Below are positions 16,430 through 24,317 of a DNA stretch of 64,000 nt, piece by piece (within the stretch, counting starts at the first letter, position 1; each line of letters opens with the position of its first letter). A program made the translations under genes and the position numbers. The DNA comes from Ruminococcaceae bacterium FB2012 (GTDB lineage: Bacteria; Bacillota; Clostridia; Oscillospirales; Ruminococcaceae). Under the pieces are notes generated by a model. It was not told the origin of the DNA and did no database searches. It worked only from the letters and a program-made list of their open reading frames with translations. Location of the stretch: contig FMXS01000004.1 of assembly GCA_900104495.1 (NCBI GenBank), positions 124,001 to 188,000 of the forward strand. Reading direction: 5' to 3'.

Positions 16430-17320
16430 ATGAACGAAAGAAAAAGCCTTATCCGAATGATGCTCCTGCTGGGAATATCTGCCCTTGTTCTGGGGCTGTG
16501 CTGTCTGAAAGCGTCGAGGCAGGAGGAGCCCGATACGGTCAGAACGGCGGTCATCAACGTTGATAAGCCCTATGTCAATGTCCCGATCATCATGTATCAC
16601 AGCATCCTGCCGGATGTTTCAAAGAAGGGAGATTACGTCATAACTCCTTCACAGCTTGACAGTGATCTTGCTTATCTGAAGCAGAACGGCTATAAAGCCG
16701 TGACCCTTGACAGTCTGATCGAATACTGCGACGGCACCGGTGAACTTCCCGAAAAGCCTGTGGTCATCACCTTTGATGACGGTCAGCTGAACAATCTTAC
16801 CTACGCTCTCCCGCTGCTGGAAAAGCATGACTTCTGCGCCGCCTTTTCCGTGGTGGGACGCTATACCGAAGCCGCCTGCGAGGATGCCGCTCCTGATCCG
16901 TCCTATTCCTACCTTGATTTTGACGATATTAAAAAGCTTCTGGACAGCGGCCGTGCGGAGCTTGTGAACCACAGCTACAATATGCACAGCCTTGATGAAA
17001 GGCGCGGAGCTTTACAGCGTGCCGATGAGAGCTATAAAGAATACCGCCGAGCAATGCTGAACGACGTGTCCTATGCGCAGAGGCTCTTCAAGCGGGAACT
17101 GGGCATCGAGCCCGTTGTATATGCCTATCCCTTTGGACTGGTGTGTCCTGTCGCCGGGACCGTATTGAAAATGCTGGGCTTCAAAGCATCTCTCGGTTGC
17201 GAGGAGAAGCCCAACCACCTTACCCGCGGGGACAGCTCCGCCTTGACAGAGCTTCACAGGTACAACCGCCCCGCTTTTGTATCAACGGAGGAGTTTATGA
17301 AAAGAGCTCTCGCCGAGTAG
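16430..17320 (+). CDS. Polysaccharide deacetylase (NodB homology domain)
   Basis: 296 residues; ATG after CGGAGGTAACTGCA. An N-terminal signal anchor (about 8-24) puts the enzyme outside the membrane. The NodB domain shows VPIIMYHSI at its start, the metal/catalytic motif TFDDG, and the metal motif NHSYNMHSL (His-Ser-x-x-x-His). It is a metal-dependent CE4 enzyme that removes N- or O-acetyl groups from peptidoglycan, chitin-like or xylan polymers. The gene stands between a chemoreceptor and a cohesin-like protein gene with its own promoter, so context does not fix the substrate. Confidence 0.9.
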   Translation: MNERKSLIRMMLLLGISALVLGLCCLKASRQEEPDTVRTAVINVDKPYVNVPIIMYHSILPDVSKKGDYVITPSQLDSDLAYLKQNGYKAVTLDSLIEYCDGTGELPEKPVVITFDDGQLNNLTYALPLLEKHDFCAAFSVVGRYTEAACEDAAPDPSYSYLDFDDIKKLLDSGRAELVNHSYNMHSLDERRGALQRADESYKEYRRAMLNDVSYAQRLFKRELGIEPVVYAYPFGLVCPVAGTVLKMLGFKASLGCEEKPNHLTRGDSSALTELHRYNRPAFVSTEEFMKRALAE

Positions 17321-17327
17321 ATTTTTG

Positions 17328-17356
17328 TTGACTTTTCCGCAGGTTTGTATTATAAT
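17328..17356 (+). promoter_or_regulatory. Promoter of the cohesin-like protein gene
   Basis: TTGACT (17328-17333), 17 bp spacer, TATAAT (17351-17356). Confidence 0.82.
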
Positions 17357-17394
17357 GTATAAAGACAACAGGACCTAAAATAACGGAGGTTAAA

Positions 17395-18501
17395 ATGACA
17401 TACATAAAAAGACTCGCCGCGCTGATTATTGCCTTTGTTTTGGCGGCAATGCTCCAGCTTACGGCGATAACTGCGTCCGCCGAGGCCCTCGCTTTTATCT
17501 CGGTTCCCGGTTCGGCGGAGCGGGGAGAGAGCTTTGAGGTCAAACTCTCCTTTGATGCTGATACTCCTATCGGGCTTATCGAGACCGATCTTATCTTCGA
17601 TGACTCCGTTGCCGCCTTTACAGGCGGGAGCGCTTCCGGCAGCGGGGGAGTGATACACGTCAAAGAAGTCTCCGCCCAGGAGAGTCTGACGCTGTCCGTA
17701 GTGCTTACTTTTACAGCGGTAGCTCCCGGAGATCTCAGTTTTACCCTTTCAAACTGCCGTGTAAGTTCTCCGGAGGGCACACCTCTTGCCGAGCCTTCCG
17801 CATCTGCGGCAATGGTCGTCCTTGAGGACAGCTCCGACGATGCCGAAAACAGCGATCAGCCCGGCGAGGACCAGTCCTCCCTCAGCGACAAGGACGAGAA
17901 CGGCATCCCATATCACGGCGTGCTGACAAGCATCACTGTTTCCGCAGGCGAGCTTATCCCGGAGTTTTCGCCGCTTATATATGACTACGTCGTTAAGGTG
18001 GATCATGACGTTGAAGTCTTTGAGGTTGACGCCGAGCGCAGGTCGGAGGACGACCATATCTGGTACGAGGGCTCAAAAAAGCTCAGCGAGACCGGCACCG
18101 TACGGACTATCAGAGTCTACGACGATAACGGTCACGACAACACTTATAAGATCGTGGTCCAGCGTGCCCCCGCTCCGGAAGAAAGCTCCGAAAGCGAGGA
18201 GACCGTCTCCTCGGAAGCGGAAACAAGCTCAGCCGCAGAAACGGCTGTGGTCACTACTGCCGCTGACCCCGCTGACACCTCTGAGGAGGAGATCACTTCC
18301 GAACCGGCTTCTTCACGAAGCTCGAAGGCTTCTTCTTCGGCTGCTCCTTCGGGAATGTCCGAACTCCGGCGCAAGCTGATGCCCTGGCTTCTCGTGGTGC
18401 TTGGAGTGCTTGTCCTTGCGCTGGTGATCGTGATAACCTGGATCAGGAACAAGTCCGACCGCAAGCGCCGCAGGATTAAAAGCTCCTCGGGCAGAAAGTA
18501 A
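17395..18501 (+). CDS. Cohesin-like, membrane-anchored surface protein
   Basis: 368 residues; ATG after ACGGAGGTTAAA. Order of parts: signal peptide (1-29, ending ASAEA); a beta-sandwich of about 125 residues whose start resembles cohesin domains (FISVPGSAERGESFEVKLSF, then ETDLIFDDSVAAF); an acidic linker; a cadherin-like beta domain (about 175-260) starting GVLTSITVSAGELIPEFSP; a Ser/Glu-rich stalk; a C-terminal membrane helix (about 328-350); a basic cytoplasmic tail. A true cohesin would bind dockerin-bearing enzymes and hold them at the membrane. Resemblance by eye is suggestive, not proof; a generic Ig-like adhesion domain is the alternative. Confidence 0.7.
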   Translation: MTYIKRLAALIIAFVLAAMLQLTAITASAEALAFISVPGSAERGESFEVKLSFDADTPIGLIETDLIFDDSVAAFTGGSASGSGGVIHVKEVSAQESLTLSVVLTFTAVAPGDLSFTLSNCRVSSPEGTPLAEPSASAAMVVLEDSSDDAENSDQPGEDQSSLSDKDENGIPYHGVLTSITVSAGELIPEFSPLIYDYVVKVDHDVEVFEVDAERRSEDDHIWYEGSKKLSETGTVRTIRVYDDNGHDNTYKIVVQRAPAPEESSESEETVSSEAETSSAAETAVVTTAADPADTSEEEITSEPASSRSSKASSSAAPSGMSELRRKLMPWLLVVLGVLVLALVIVITWIRNKSDRKRRRIKSSSGRK

Positions 18502-18504
18502 CGG

Positions 18505-18533
18505 TTGACTTTTCGGATAAAATGTGTTATAAT
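18505..18533 (+). promoter_or_regulatory. Promoter of glmS
   Basis: TTGACT (18505-18510), 17 bp spacer, TATAAT (18528-18533). The leader is only about 40 nt, too short for a glmS ribozyme. Confidence 0.85.
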
Positions 18534-18576
18534 ATATCGTATACTTTTCAAAAAACTATGAATGTGAGGTCATAAT

Positions 18577-20415
18577 ATGTGCGGAATCGTTGGATTTACC
18601 GGAACTGAACAGGCCGCTCCCATTCTTTTGGACGGTCTTTCTAAACTCGAATACAGAGGCTATGACTCTGCGGGCATCGCTGTAAGAGACGGTGAAAAGG
18701 AGCCGGAGATAGTCAAGGCCAAGGGCAAGCTGGAGGTCCTCAAGGAGATGACCAACGGAGGCGCGGCTGTCAAGGGCTGCTGCGGTATCGGTCATACCCG
18801 CTGGGCTACCCACGGCGAGCCTTCTACGCTGAATGCCCACCCCCACGCCTCGGATGACGAAAATGTCATCGGCGTTCACAACGGCATCATCGAGAATTTC
18901 CATGAGCTGAAAGAAAAACTCACAAAGGCAGGCTATACCTTCAAGTCCCAGACCGATACCGAAGTCGCTGTCAAGCTGGTGGACTATTACTTCAAGAAAT
19001 ATAAGCTGGGTCCCGTTGACTCCCTCTGCCGTGCTATGACCCGTATCCGCGGTTCGTATGCGCTGTGCGTGCTTTTCAAGGATTTCCCCGAGGAGATCTA
19101 TGCCGCCCGTAAGGACAGCCCCATGATAATCGGCATCACCGACGGCGAGTCCTATGTGGCTTCCGATGTTCCCGCTATCCTTAAATATACAAGACAGGTA
19201 TACTACATCGGCAATATGGAGATCGCAAGGCTTCGCAAAGGTGAGGTTACCTTCTACAACATCGACCGTGAGGAGATCACTCACGAGCTTTCCGAGATCA
19301 AATGGGATGCTGCCGCTGCCGAAAAGGGCGGTTACGAGCATTTCATGCTCAAGGAGATCCACGAGCAGCCCAAGGTCATCAAGGATACTATCAATTCCGT
19401 GGTCAAGGACGGCAAGATCGTTCTTGAAGAATTCGGCCTCACCGACGACGAAGTAAAGAACCTTTCCCAGATCTATATCGTGGCCTGCGGTTCGGCTTAC
19501 CATGTGGGTGTATGCGCTCAGTATGTTTTTGAAGAGCTGACCACTATCCCCGTAAGAGTTGAGCTCGCTTCCGAGTTCAGATACAGAAAGATGCCCCTTG
19601 ACCCCAACAGCCTTGTAATTATCATCAGCCAGTCGGGAGAGACCGCCGACAGCCGTGCGGCACTTACTCTTGCCAAGGAACACGGCATCAAGACTCTCGG
19701 TATCGTTAACGTTGTGGGCTCAAATATCGCCCGTGACGCTGATAATGTGTTCTATACCCTTGCCGGACCGGAGATCTCCGTGGCTACCACCAAGGCTTAC
19801 AGCACTCAGCTTATCGCGGGATACCTGCTGGCTATGCAGTTTGCCAAGGTCCGCGGTGAGATCGCCGACGAGAGATTCTCGGAGCTTCTCACCGAGATCG
19901 CCACTATCCCCGAAAAGGTTGCAAAGATACTGGAGAACAAGGAACGCATTCAGTGGTTCGCAGCCAAGTTTGCCAATATCCATGACGCTTTCTTCATCGG
20001 ACGCGGTATTGACTACGCCGTCAGCCTTGAAGGCAGCTTAAAGATGAAGGAGATAAGCTATATCCATTCCGAGGCCTACGCCGCCGGCGAGCTGAAACAC
20101 GGTCCGATCTCTCTGCTCGAGGACGGCACCCTCGTTATCAGCGTCATTACTCAGCAGGCTCTGTTTGAGAAGACTGTTTCCAACATGGTAGAGTGCAAGA
20201 GCCGCGGCGCCTATATCATGGGCCTTACCAACTACGGCAATTACAGCGTTGAGGACACCGCCGATTTCACGGTCTACATTCCCAAGACCGACCCGCTGTT
20301 CACTGCCAGCCTTGCAGTTATCCCGCTGCAGCTTATGGGCTACTACGTTTCCGTGGCCAAGGGCCTCGATGTCGATAAGCCGAGAAACCTTGCCAAGAGC
20401 GTTACCGTCGAATAA
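18577..20415 (+). CDS. glmS: Glutamine-fructose-6-phosphate aminotransferase (isomerising)
   Basis: 612 residues, full length for GlmS. It makes glucosamine 6-phosphate from fructose 6-phosphate and glutamine, the entry to UDP-GlcNAc and peptidoglycan. The sequence starts MCGIVGF, giving the Cys nucleophile after Met removal. The glutaminase domain spans about 2-215 (GHTRWATHG, HNGIIENF). Two SIS sugar isomerase domains follow (about 290-600; SQSGETADSRAAL, and the C-terminal PRNLAKSVTVE). It is monocistronic between its own promoter and terminator. Unlike glmS of many Firmicutes, there is no room for the self-cleaving glmS ribozyme, so it is controlled in another way. Confidence 0.97.
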   Translation: MCGIVGFTGTEQAAPILLDGLSKLEYRGYDSAGIAVRDGEKEPEIVKAKGKLEVLKEMTNGGAAVKGCCGIGHTRWATHGEPSTLNAHPHASDDENVIGVHNGIIENFHELKEKLTKAGYTFKSQTDTEVAVKLVDYYFKKYKLGPVDSLCRAMTRIRGSYALCVLFKDFPEEIYAARKDSPMIIGITDGESYVASDVPAILKYTRQVYYIGNMEIARLRKGEVTFYNIDREEITHELSEIKWDAAAAEKGGYEHFMLKEIHEQPKVIKDTINSVVKDGKIVLEEFGLTDDEVKNLSQIYIVACGSAYHVGVCAQYVFEELTTIPVRVELASEFRYRKMPLDPNSLVIIISQSGETADSRAALTLAKEHGIKTLGIVNVVGSNIARDADNVFYTLAGPEISVATTKAYSTQLIAGYLLAMQFAKVRGEIADERFSELLTEIATIPEKVAKILENKERIQWFAAKFANIHDAFFIGRGIDYAVSLEGSLKMKEISYIHSEAYAAGELKHGPISLLEDGTLVISVITQQALFEKTVSNMVECKSRGAYIMGLTNYGNYSVEDTADFTVYIPKTDPLFTASLAVIPLQLMGYYVSVAKGLDVDKPRNLAKSVTVE

Positions 20416-20422
20416 GAATTTC

Positions 20423-20457
20423 AAAAGCCTGTCCGCGAAAAGCAGACAGGCTTTTTT
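20423..20457 (+). terminator. Rho-independent terminator of glmS
   Basis: Arms AAAAGCCTGTC (20423-20433) and GACAGGCTTTT (20445-20455) with a T run. It abuts the stop of the opposing FkbM gene and can also serve that gene. Confidence 0.92.
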
Positions 20458-21518
20458 CATGTCTTTGCGATAAGTTCAAGGTCCCAGGCAGGATAGTATC
20501 TCTGACGTCGCATATACAGCCGGTAGTTCGGCTGCATCTTATGAACAAGCAAGGGAATGTCAAGTATATCATAGGGCCGATGATATATACCTGTACGAAT
20601 TTTCGGACAGTATTTTGTGATCGTTCCCTTGCTGCCAATTAATGCGGGAGCGTCCGCACCTTCGACATCGTATTTGATAAATGTGCATTCTCCGCCGGCA
20701 AGGATGCTATCAAGGCTCCTCAAGGCAACGGGTGTTCCCGTGTGGGACAGGCTTTGCTGCCGTCCTGCACCGTTTGAAAAGAAGGCAGTGCCGTCACGGT
20801 CGGAGGCCGCCGCATTCACCAGTACCATGTTGTCTAAGGGCATACATTTCTTTGCGCATTTTGCAAAGTTCTTCCTGCTTGGCTCCACGGCGTATATCTT
20901 TCGGTATTTCCCGCCGGTGTAACGCAGAAAACACTCAACGGTGTCACCCGTGTAAGCGCCAAGATCGGCATAGATCTCGTGATCCGACAGTTCAAGCAGC
21001 CGGTATACCTCGTCGGTATCGGACCAATTGGAAAGATACCTGATGTCTCCGCTGATCTTGAATTTAAGCACGTTTGCAAAGGTCTCCCGGGAAGTATCAT
21101 CCGCCAGCAGCCCGAAGACCTTTTTTATATCATCTATGCGTTCAATCAGTTCGTCTTTTCGGGAATAGCCCTCACCGATCACCGCAGTGTCGGGATATAC
21201 CAAAAGATGCCTTTCAGCCAGCCCGTCTATGCGTTCCATTATTTCCGGCAGGGAAGTCCCGAAGCCACAGGCGACCGCAAATTCCGTCCCAGACTGTTCA
21301 AGCTCAGTCATTCCCAGCAGTCTGAAGCTGCGGAACACCTTGTCCCGCTTGAAATCGTCGCTCACGAATATTCCGCTGCATTCGATCCCTTCGGTTTCAA
21401 AGGCTTTCAGCACCTTCTCGCAGCCGTCCCCCATACCGTAGATATAAACCGGCAGACCGCTGTTTTTCAAGCGTTCCGCCCAGGTCGGCAGGGCTTTCAG
21501 TTCATTCGGATCAAACAT
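20457..21518 (-). CDS. FkbM-family methyltransferase
   Basis: 353 residues from ATG 21518 (GAGGTGG just upstream; a GTG four codons earlier is the alternative). The N-terminal about 140 residues look like a nucleotide-binding-like domain (VYIYGMGDGCEKVLKAFE). A second domain from about 180 carries the SAM-binding motif YADLGAYTGDTVE and the FkbM pattern YAVEPSRKNFAKCAK, ending with FIKYDVEGADAPAL. FkbM enzymes methylate hydroxyls of sugars or secondary metabolites, often in surface polysaccharide loci. No glycosyltransferases are adjacent, so the acceptor is unknown. It lies behind a terminator and so probably has its own start of transcription. Confidence 0.82.
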   Translation of the reverse strand: MFDPNELKALPTWAERLKNSGLPVYIYGMGDGCEKVLKAFETEGIECSGIFVSDDFKRDKVFRSFRLLGMTELEQSGTEFAVACGFGTSLPEIMERIDGLAERHLLVYPDTAVIGEGYSRKDELIERIDDIKKVFGLLADDTSRETFANVLKFKISGDIRYLSNWSDTDEVYRLLELSDHEIYADLGAYTGDTVECFLRYTGGKYRKIYAVEPSRKNFAKCAKKCMPLDNMVLVNAAASDRDGTAFFSNGAGRQQSLSHTGTPVALRSLDSILAGGECTFIKYDVEGADAPALIGSKGTITKYCPKIRTGIYHRPYDILDIPLLVHKMQPNYRLYMRRQRYYPAWDLELIAKT

Positions 21519-21530
21519 ATTCCACCTCAC

Positions 21531-21562
21531 AAAAGAAGGACGGCAGGCCGCCGTCCTTCTCT
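21531..21562 (-). terminator. Terminator after the PH-domain gene
   Basis: Perfect arms GAAGGACGGC (21535-21544) and GCCGTCCTTC (21550-21559). On the minus strand a short T run follows. It ends the long minus-strand run that begins near 29.3 kb. Confidence 0.85.
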
Positions 21563-21566
21563 TTTT

Positions 21567-22007
21567 TTATCCGTGTTGATCTTCAAAAAAAGCATCGTCG
21601 TGATCGTAGGCATCCATAGCATCGGCAGGATGCATATGGTGTCCGCCGCCGATCATATCGCGGCCTCTGATATTGTACTTGTCGCGGTTGATGTCGATCT
21701 GCTTGTCAAGCATATTAAGCACTTCACGGGGCTTCTTTACGGATCTTATCTCCTTGATAGGAGTATCAACATCCTTGACATTCATAATGATCGATCCGCA
21801 TTTGAATATCCTGGCAAAGAATCTCAGCACCAGCTTCTTGTCGGTCACCTTGTAAAGATCAAGCTCGTCTTCGGTGATAGTCAGCAGACCTCTCCTGGTG
21901 ATGAATTTGCTTTCGGTCAGAAAATACCTTGTAAAAGAGATCGGCAGACCGAAAAGCGTGCGTTTCTTGTCAGTCCAGATGTACTCAAAATCAGCTTTCT
22001 TTGACAT
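21567..22007 (-). CDS. Bacterial PH-like domain protein with His/Asp-rich tail
   Basis: 146 residues; ATG after GGAGGG. Residues about 10-110 have the beta-rich pattern of bacterial PH (DUF304-like) domains: RYFLTESKFITRRGLLTITE, then LDLYKVTDKK, and a DVDTPIKEIRSVKK segment. There is no membrane helix, so it is cytoplasmic. The last about 35 residues are rich in Gly, His and Asp (GGGHHMHPADAM, DHDDAFFEDQHG), suggesting metal binding or a flexible tail. It follows the GH5 cellulase gene by 34 bases and may be co-transcribed. The specific function is unknown. Confidence 0.68.
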   Translation of the reverse strand: MSKKADFEYIWTDKKRTLFGLPISFTRYFLTESKFITRRGLLTITEDELDLYKVTDKKLVLRFFARIFKCGSIIMNVKDVDTPIKEIRSVKKPREVLNMLDKQIDINRDKYNIRGRDMIGGGHHMHPADAMDAYDHDDAFFEDQHG

Positions 22008-22041
22008 GGGAAAACCCTCCGTTTTTATCGGCTTGTGCCGA

Positions 22042-24294
22042 TTATTTTACTTTGATCGACTTGACAGCCGAGTAGTTTCCGTATCTTGTCGCAGTTACGG
22101 AGCCGTCCTTGGTGTAGAAAGAGCGAACCTTCACATACCAGGTCTCTCCCGACTTCGGCACGCTGGAGAAATTCTCGCTGAGGTCGCTGAGATTTGTTGA
22201 GGTGTAGCTATGAACGTTGTTCACGAAATTCTTATCCGTACTGTACTTGACCTGATAGCCTACCGTGCCGGATGTGCCTCTCTTCCAGGCGACCTTGAAA
22301 GCGCCGGAGGTAGAAGTGAGGGAGGTGATCTCGTTTACGGCGGGCTTGATAACGAACTGCTTGTTCAGGAAGCCGCTGTAGCTGCCTTTGCCCTTGATGG
22401 AGATGTAAGCCACGCCTACTGCCTTGTTGTTTGTGTAGGAAACGGTGTAGTCAACGTTTTTGGTCAGCTTCTTTCCGTTGGCATCCTTGACGGTGAGATC
22501 GTCCTTGCCGCTCCTGTTATCGGGAGTGATAGCGCTGCCGGTGTAGGTATAGGATCCGTATGCAAGACTTGCAGAGCCCAGCACCTTTGCGCTGCCGACT
22601 ACGATGCTCTTGACGTCGCTGTAATTGCCGTAGCGTGTGGAGGTCAGCTTGCCGTCCTTGGTGAAGAAGGAACGTACCTTGATGTAATACTTCTCGCCGG
22701 TCTTGGGGACGCTTGTGAGGTTTACAGAGGTCTTGCCCTGAACGGTGGTGCTATGATAAGTTTTGAAGCTGCTGTCAGTGGAGTAAAGCACCTGATAGCC
22801 GGTGGCCGTCTTGTCCTCTTTCCAGTTGACTGTGATCTTGTTTGCCGCAGTGGTAAGACCCGTAATGGAATTCTTCGCAGGCTTGATAACGAACTGTACG
22901 GACTTTGAGCCCTCGTATTTGCCCTTGCCTGTAAATGTAGCAGTTGCCACACCGACCTTCACATTGCTGCTGTAGCTTACGGTGTAGCTGAGACCCTTGG
23001 TAAGAGTCTTTCCGTTCATTTTTACGGTAAACTCGTTCGCGCCGTTTCTGGAGTCGGGAGTGATCGCCTTGCCGGAGTATGTATAGGATGGATACTTGAC
23101 AGTTATCTCAGAATTTTTGAGAGAGCCCACCTTCTTAACACAGGAGAGCAGCGCATCAGCGTATTTCGTATCGGGGATCGAGAGAGTCCTTCTGTTTACA
23201 ACGCCGTAATGGTCGTTATAATTGGTGCTGTTTGGCGAACGGAATCCGCCGTTGTCCCATACCAGGCAGGCAATACCGAGATTGGTCGCTTGAGTGACAT
23301 AATCTTTCGCCCAGTTTGCTCTGTCGGTGTAATTGTTTTTGTCGGTAGCGCCGAACTCACCGAGAACAACGGGATAGCCCTTGGTAAGCACATTGTTTTT
23401 CAGTGAGGTGAAAAGCCAATTAAGACTGTTCTTTACGGTCCTGCTGTAAGTGGCGGTGCCTTTGCCATCACCGGCAAATTCATACGGAGTGTAACCGTGT
23501 ACCGAATAAGCAAGCATATTGGCACTGTCGTTAGGCATCTTGAAGCTTGAGACCGTTGCGCCTTCGATAGAAGCATCGTATCCGGGGCACATAATAAGTC
23601 TTGTCTTGTTGTTTCCGCCGGTGGCTCTTATGGTGTCAACTGCCGCCTGGTTGAGGATGTTGATGCAGTTGATAGCGTCGTTTACGGCAGTTCCGGGGTT
23701 TGCCGTGTTGAACCACCATTCGCTGTTCGTACCGATAAGTCTCGGCTCGTTGAGAGTTTCAAATATAAGGTGGTCATTATAGTTCTTGAATTTTTCGGAT
23801 ACCTGCTTCCAGATCTTAGTTACATACTCTTTTGAAGTGGTAAGATGATCGGAAGAGGGATAGAAATAATTCTTCTTCCCCTTGCGGATATCGTTGTCGT
23901 GGTGAATGTTGACGATAACATAAAGTCCGTCGTTTATAGCCCAGTCAACCACGGTCTTGACGCGGTTCAGCCATGCGGAGCTGATGTTGTTGTTTCCGTC
24001 AACGTGGGGATGCCACGACACCGGGATCCTTATGGACGAAAAGCCCATTTCTGCCACCATGTCGATCATTGCCTTGGTAGTTTCCGGGTTTCCCCAGCCG
24101 GTCTCGTACTTCATCTCGTCGCTGGTGTTGATGTTTATGCTGTCAAAGGTGTTGCCGAGATTCCAGCCGACGCCCATTTCCTTGACGATCTCTTTGGCTC
24201 TGCTTGCTGCCTCCGCACTTGTGGGGAACGCCAGCGAGGTTATCGCTATCGCCGCCGAGGCTGCCGCTGCCAGCAGTTTTCTGAATAATTTCAT
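22042..24294 (-). CDS. Secreted GH5 endoglucanase with two beta/Fn3 module pairs
   Basis: 750 residues. Signal peptide 1-29 (AEA). The GH5 catalytic domain (about 30-390) shows the subfamily-4-like GWNLGNTFDS, the acid/base Glu183 in TLNEPR and the nucleophile Glu313 in VVLGEFGA. It should hydrolyse beta-1,4-glucans (cellulose, xyloglucan, mixed-linkage glucan). The C-terminus has two near-identical tandem units, about 391-570 and 571-750. Each unit has a small beta domain (SYTYSGKAITPD-type, GKGKYEGS-type) and a fibronectin-III-like domain ending RYGNYSDVKSI or RYGNYSAVKSI. There is no dockerin, SLH or sortase signal, so it is likely free or held by these modules. It lies 23 bases after another GH5 gene, with AAGGAGG 12 bases before its ATG. 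Confidence 0.93.
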   Translation of the reverse strand: MKLFRKLLAAAASAAIAITSLAFPTSAEAASRAKEIVKEMGVGWNLGNTFDSININTSDEMKYETGWGNPETTKAMIDMVAEMGFSSIRIPVSWHPHVDGNNNISSAWLNRVKTVVDWAINDGLYVIVNIHHDNDIRKGKKNYFYPSSDHLTTSKEYVTKIWKQVSEKFKNYNDHLIFETLNEPRLIGTNSEWWFNTANPGTAVNDAINCINILNQAAVDTIRATGGNNKTRLIMCPGYDASIEGATVSSFKMPNDSANMLAYSVHGYTPYEFAGDGKGTATYSRTVKNSLNWLFTSLKNNVLTKGYPVVLGEFGATDKNNYTDRANWAKDYVTQATNLGIACLVWDNGGFRSPNSTNYNDHYGVVNRRTLSIPDTKYADALLSCVKKVGSLKNSEITVKYPSYTYSGKAITPDSRNGANEFTVKMNGKTLTKGLSYTVSYSSNVKVGVATATFTGKGKYEGSKSVQFVIKPAKNSITGLTTAANKITVNWKEDKTATGYQVLYSTDSSFKTYHSTTVQGKTSVNLTSVPKTGEKYYIKVRSFFTKDGKLTSTRYGNYSDVKSIVVGSAKVLGSASLAYGSYTYTGSAITPDNRSGKDDLTVKDANGKKLTKNVDYTVSYTNNKAVGVAYISIKGKGSYSGFLNKQFVIKPAVNEITSLTSTSGAFKVAWKRGTSGTVGYQVKYSTDKNFVNNVHSYTSTNLSDLSENFSSVPKSGETWYVKVRSFYTKDGSVTATRYGNYSAVKSIKVK

Positions 24295-24317
24295 AATGCT
24301 GTTTCTTCCTCCTTATT

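Noticed and set aside
18501..18576. glmS ribozyme
   Set aside because: Promoter to start codon is only about 45 bases, too short for the ribozyme, and no core sequence is present.
22027..22042. Inverted repeat ATCGGC-TTGT-GCCGAT just after the secreted GH5 stop codon
   Set aside because: Short stem followed by A residues, not T, on the transcribed strand; not a terminator. The downstream ribosome binding site lies right after it.
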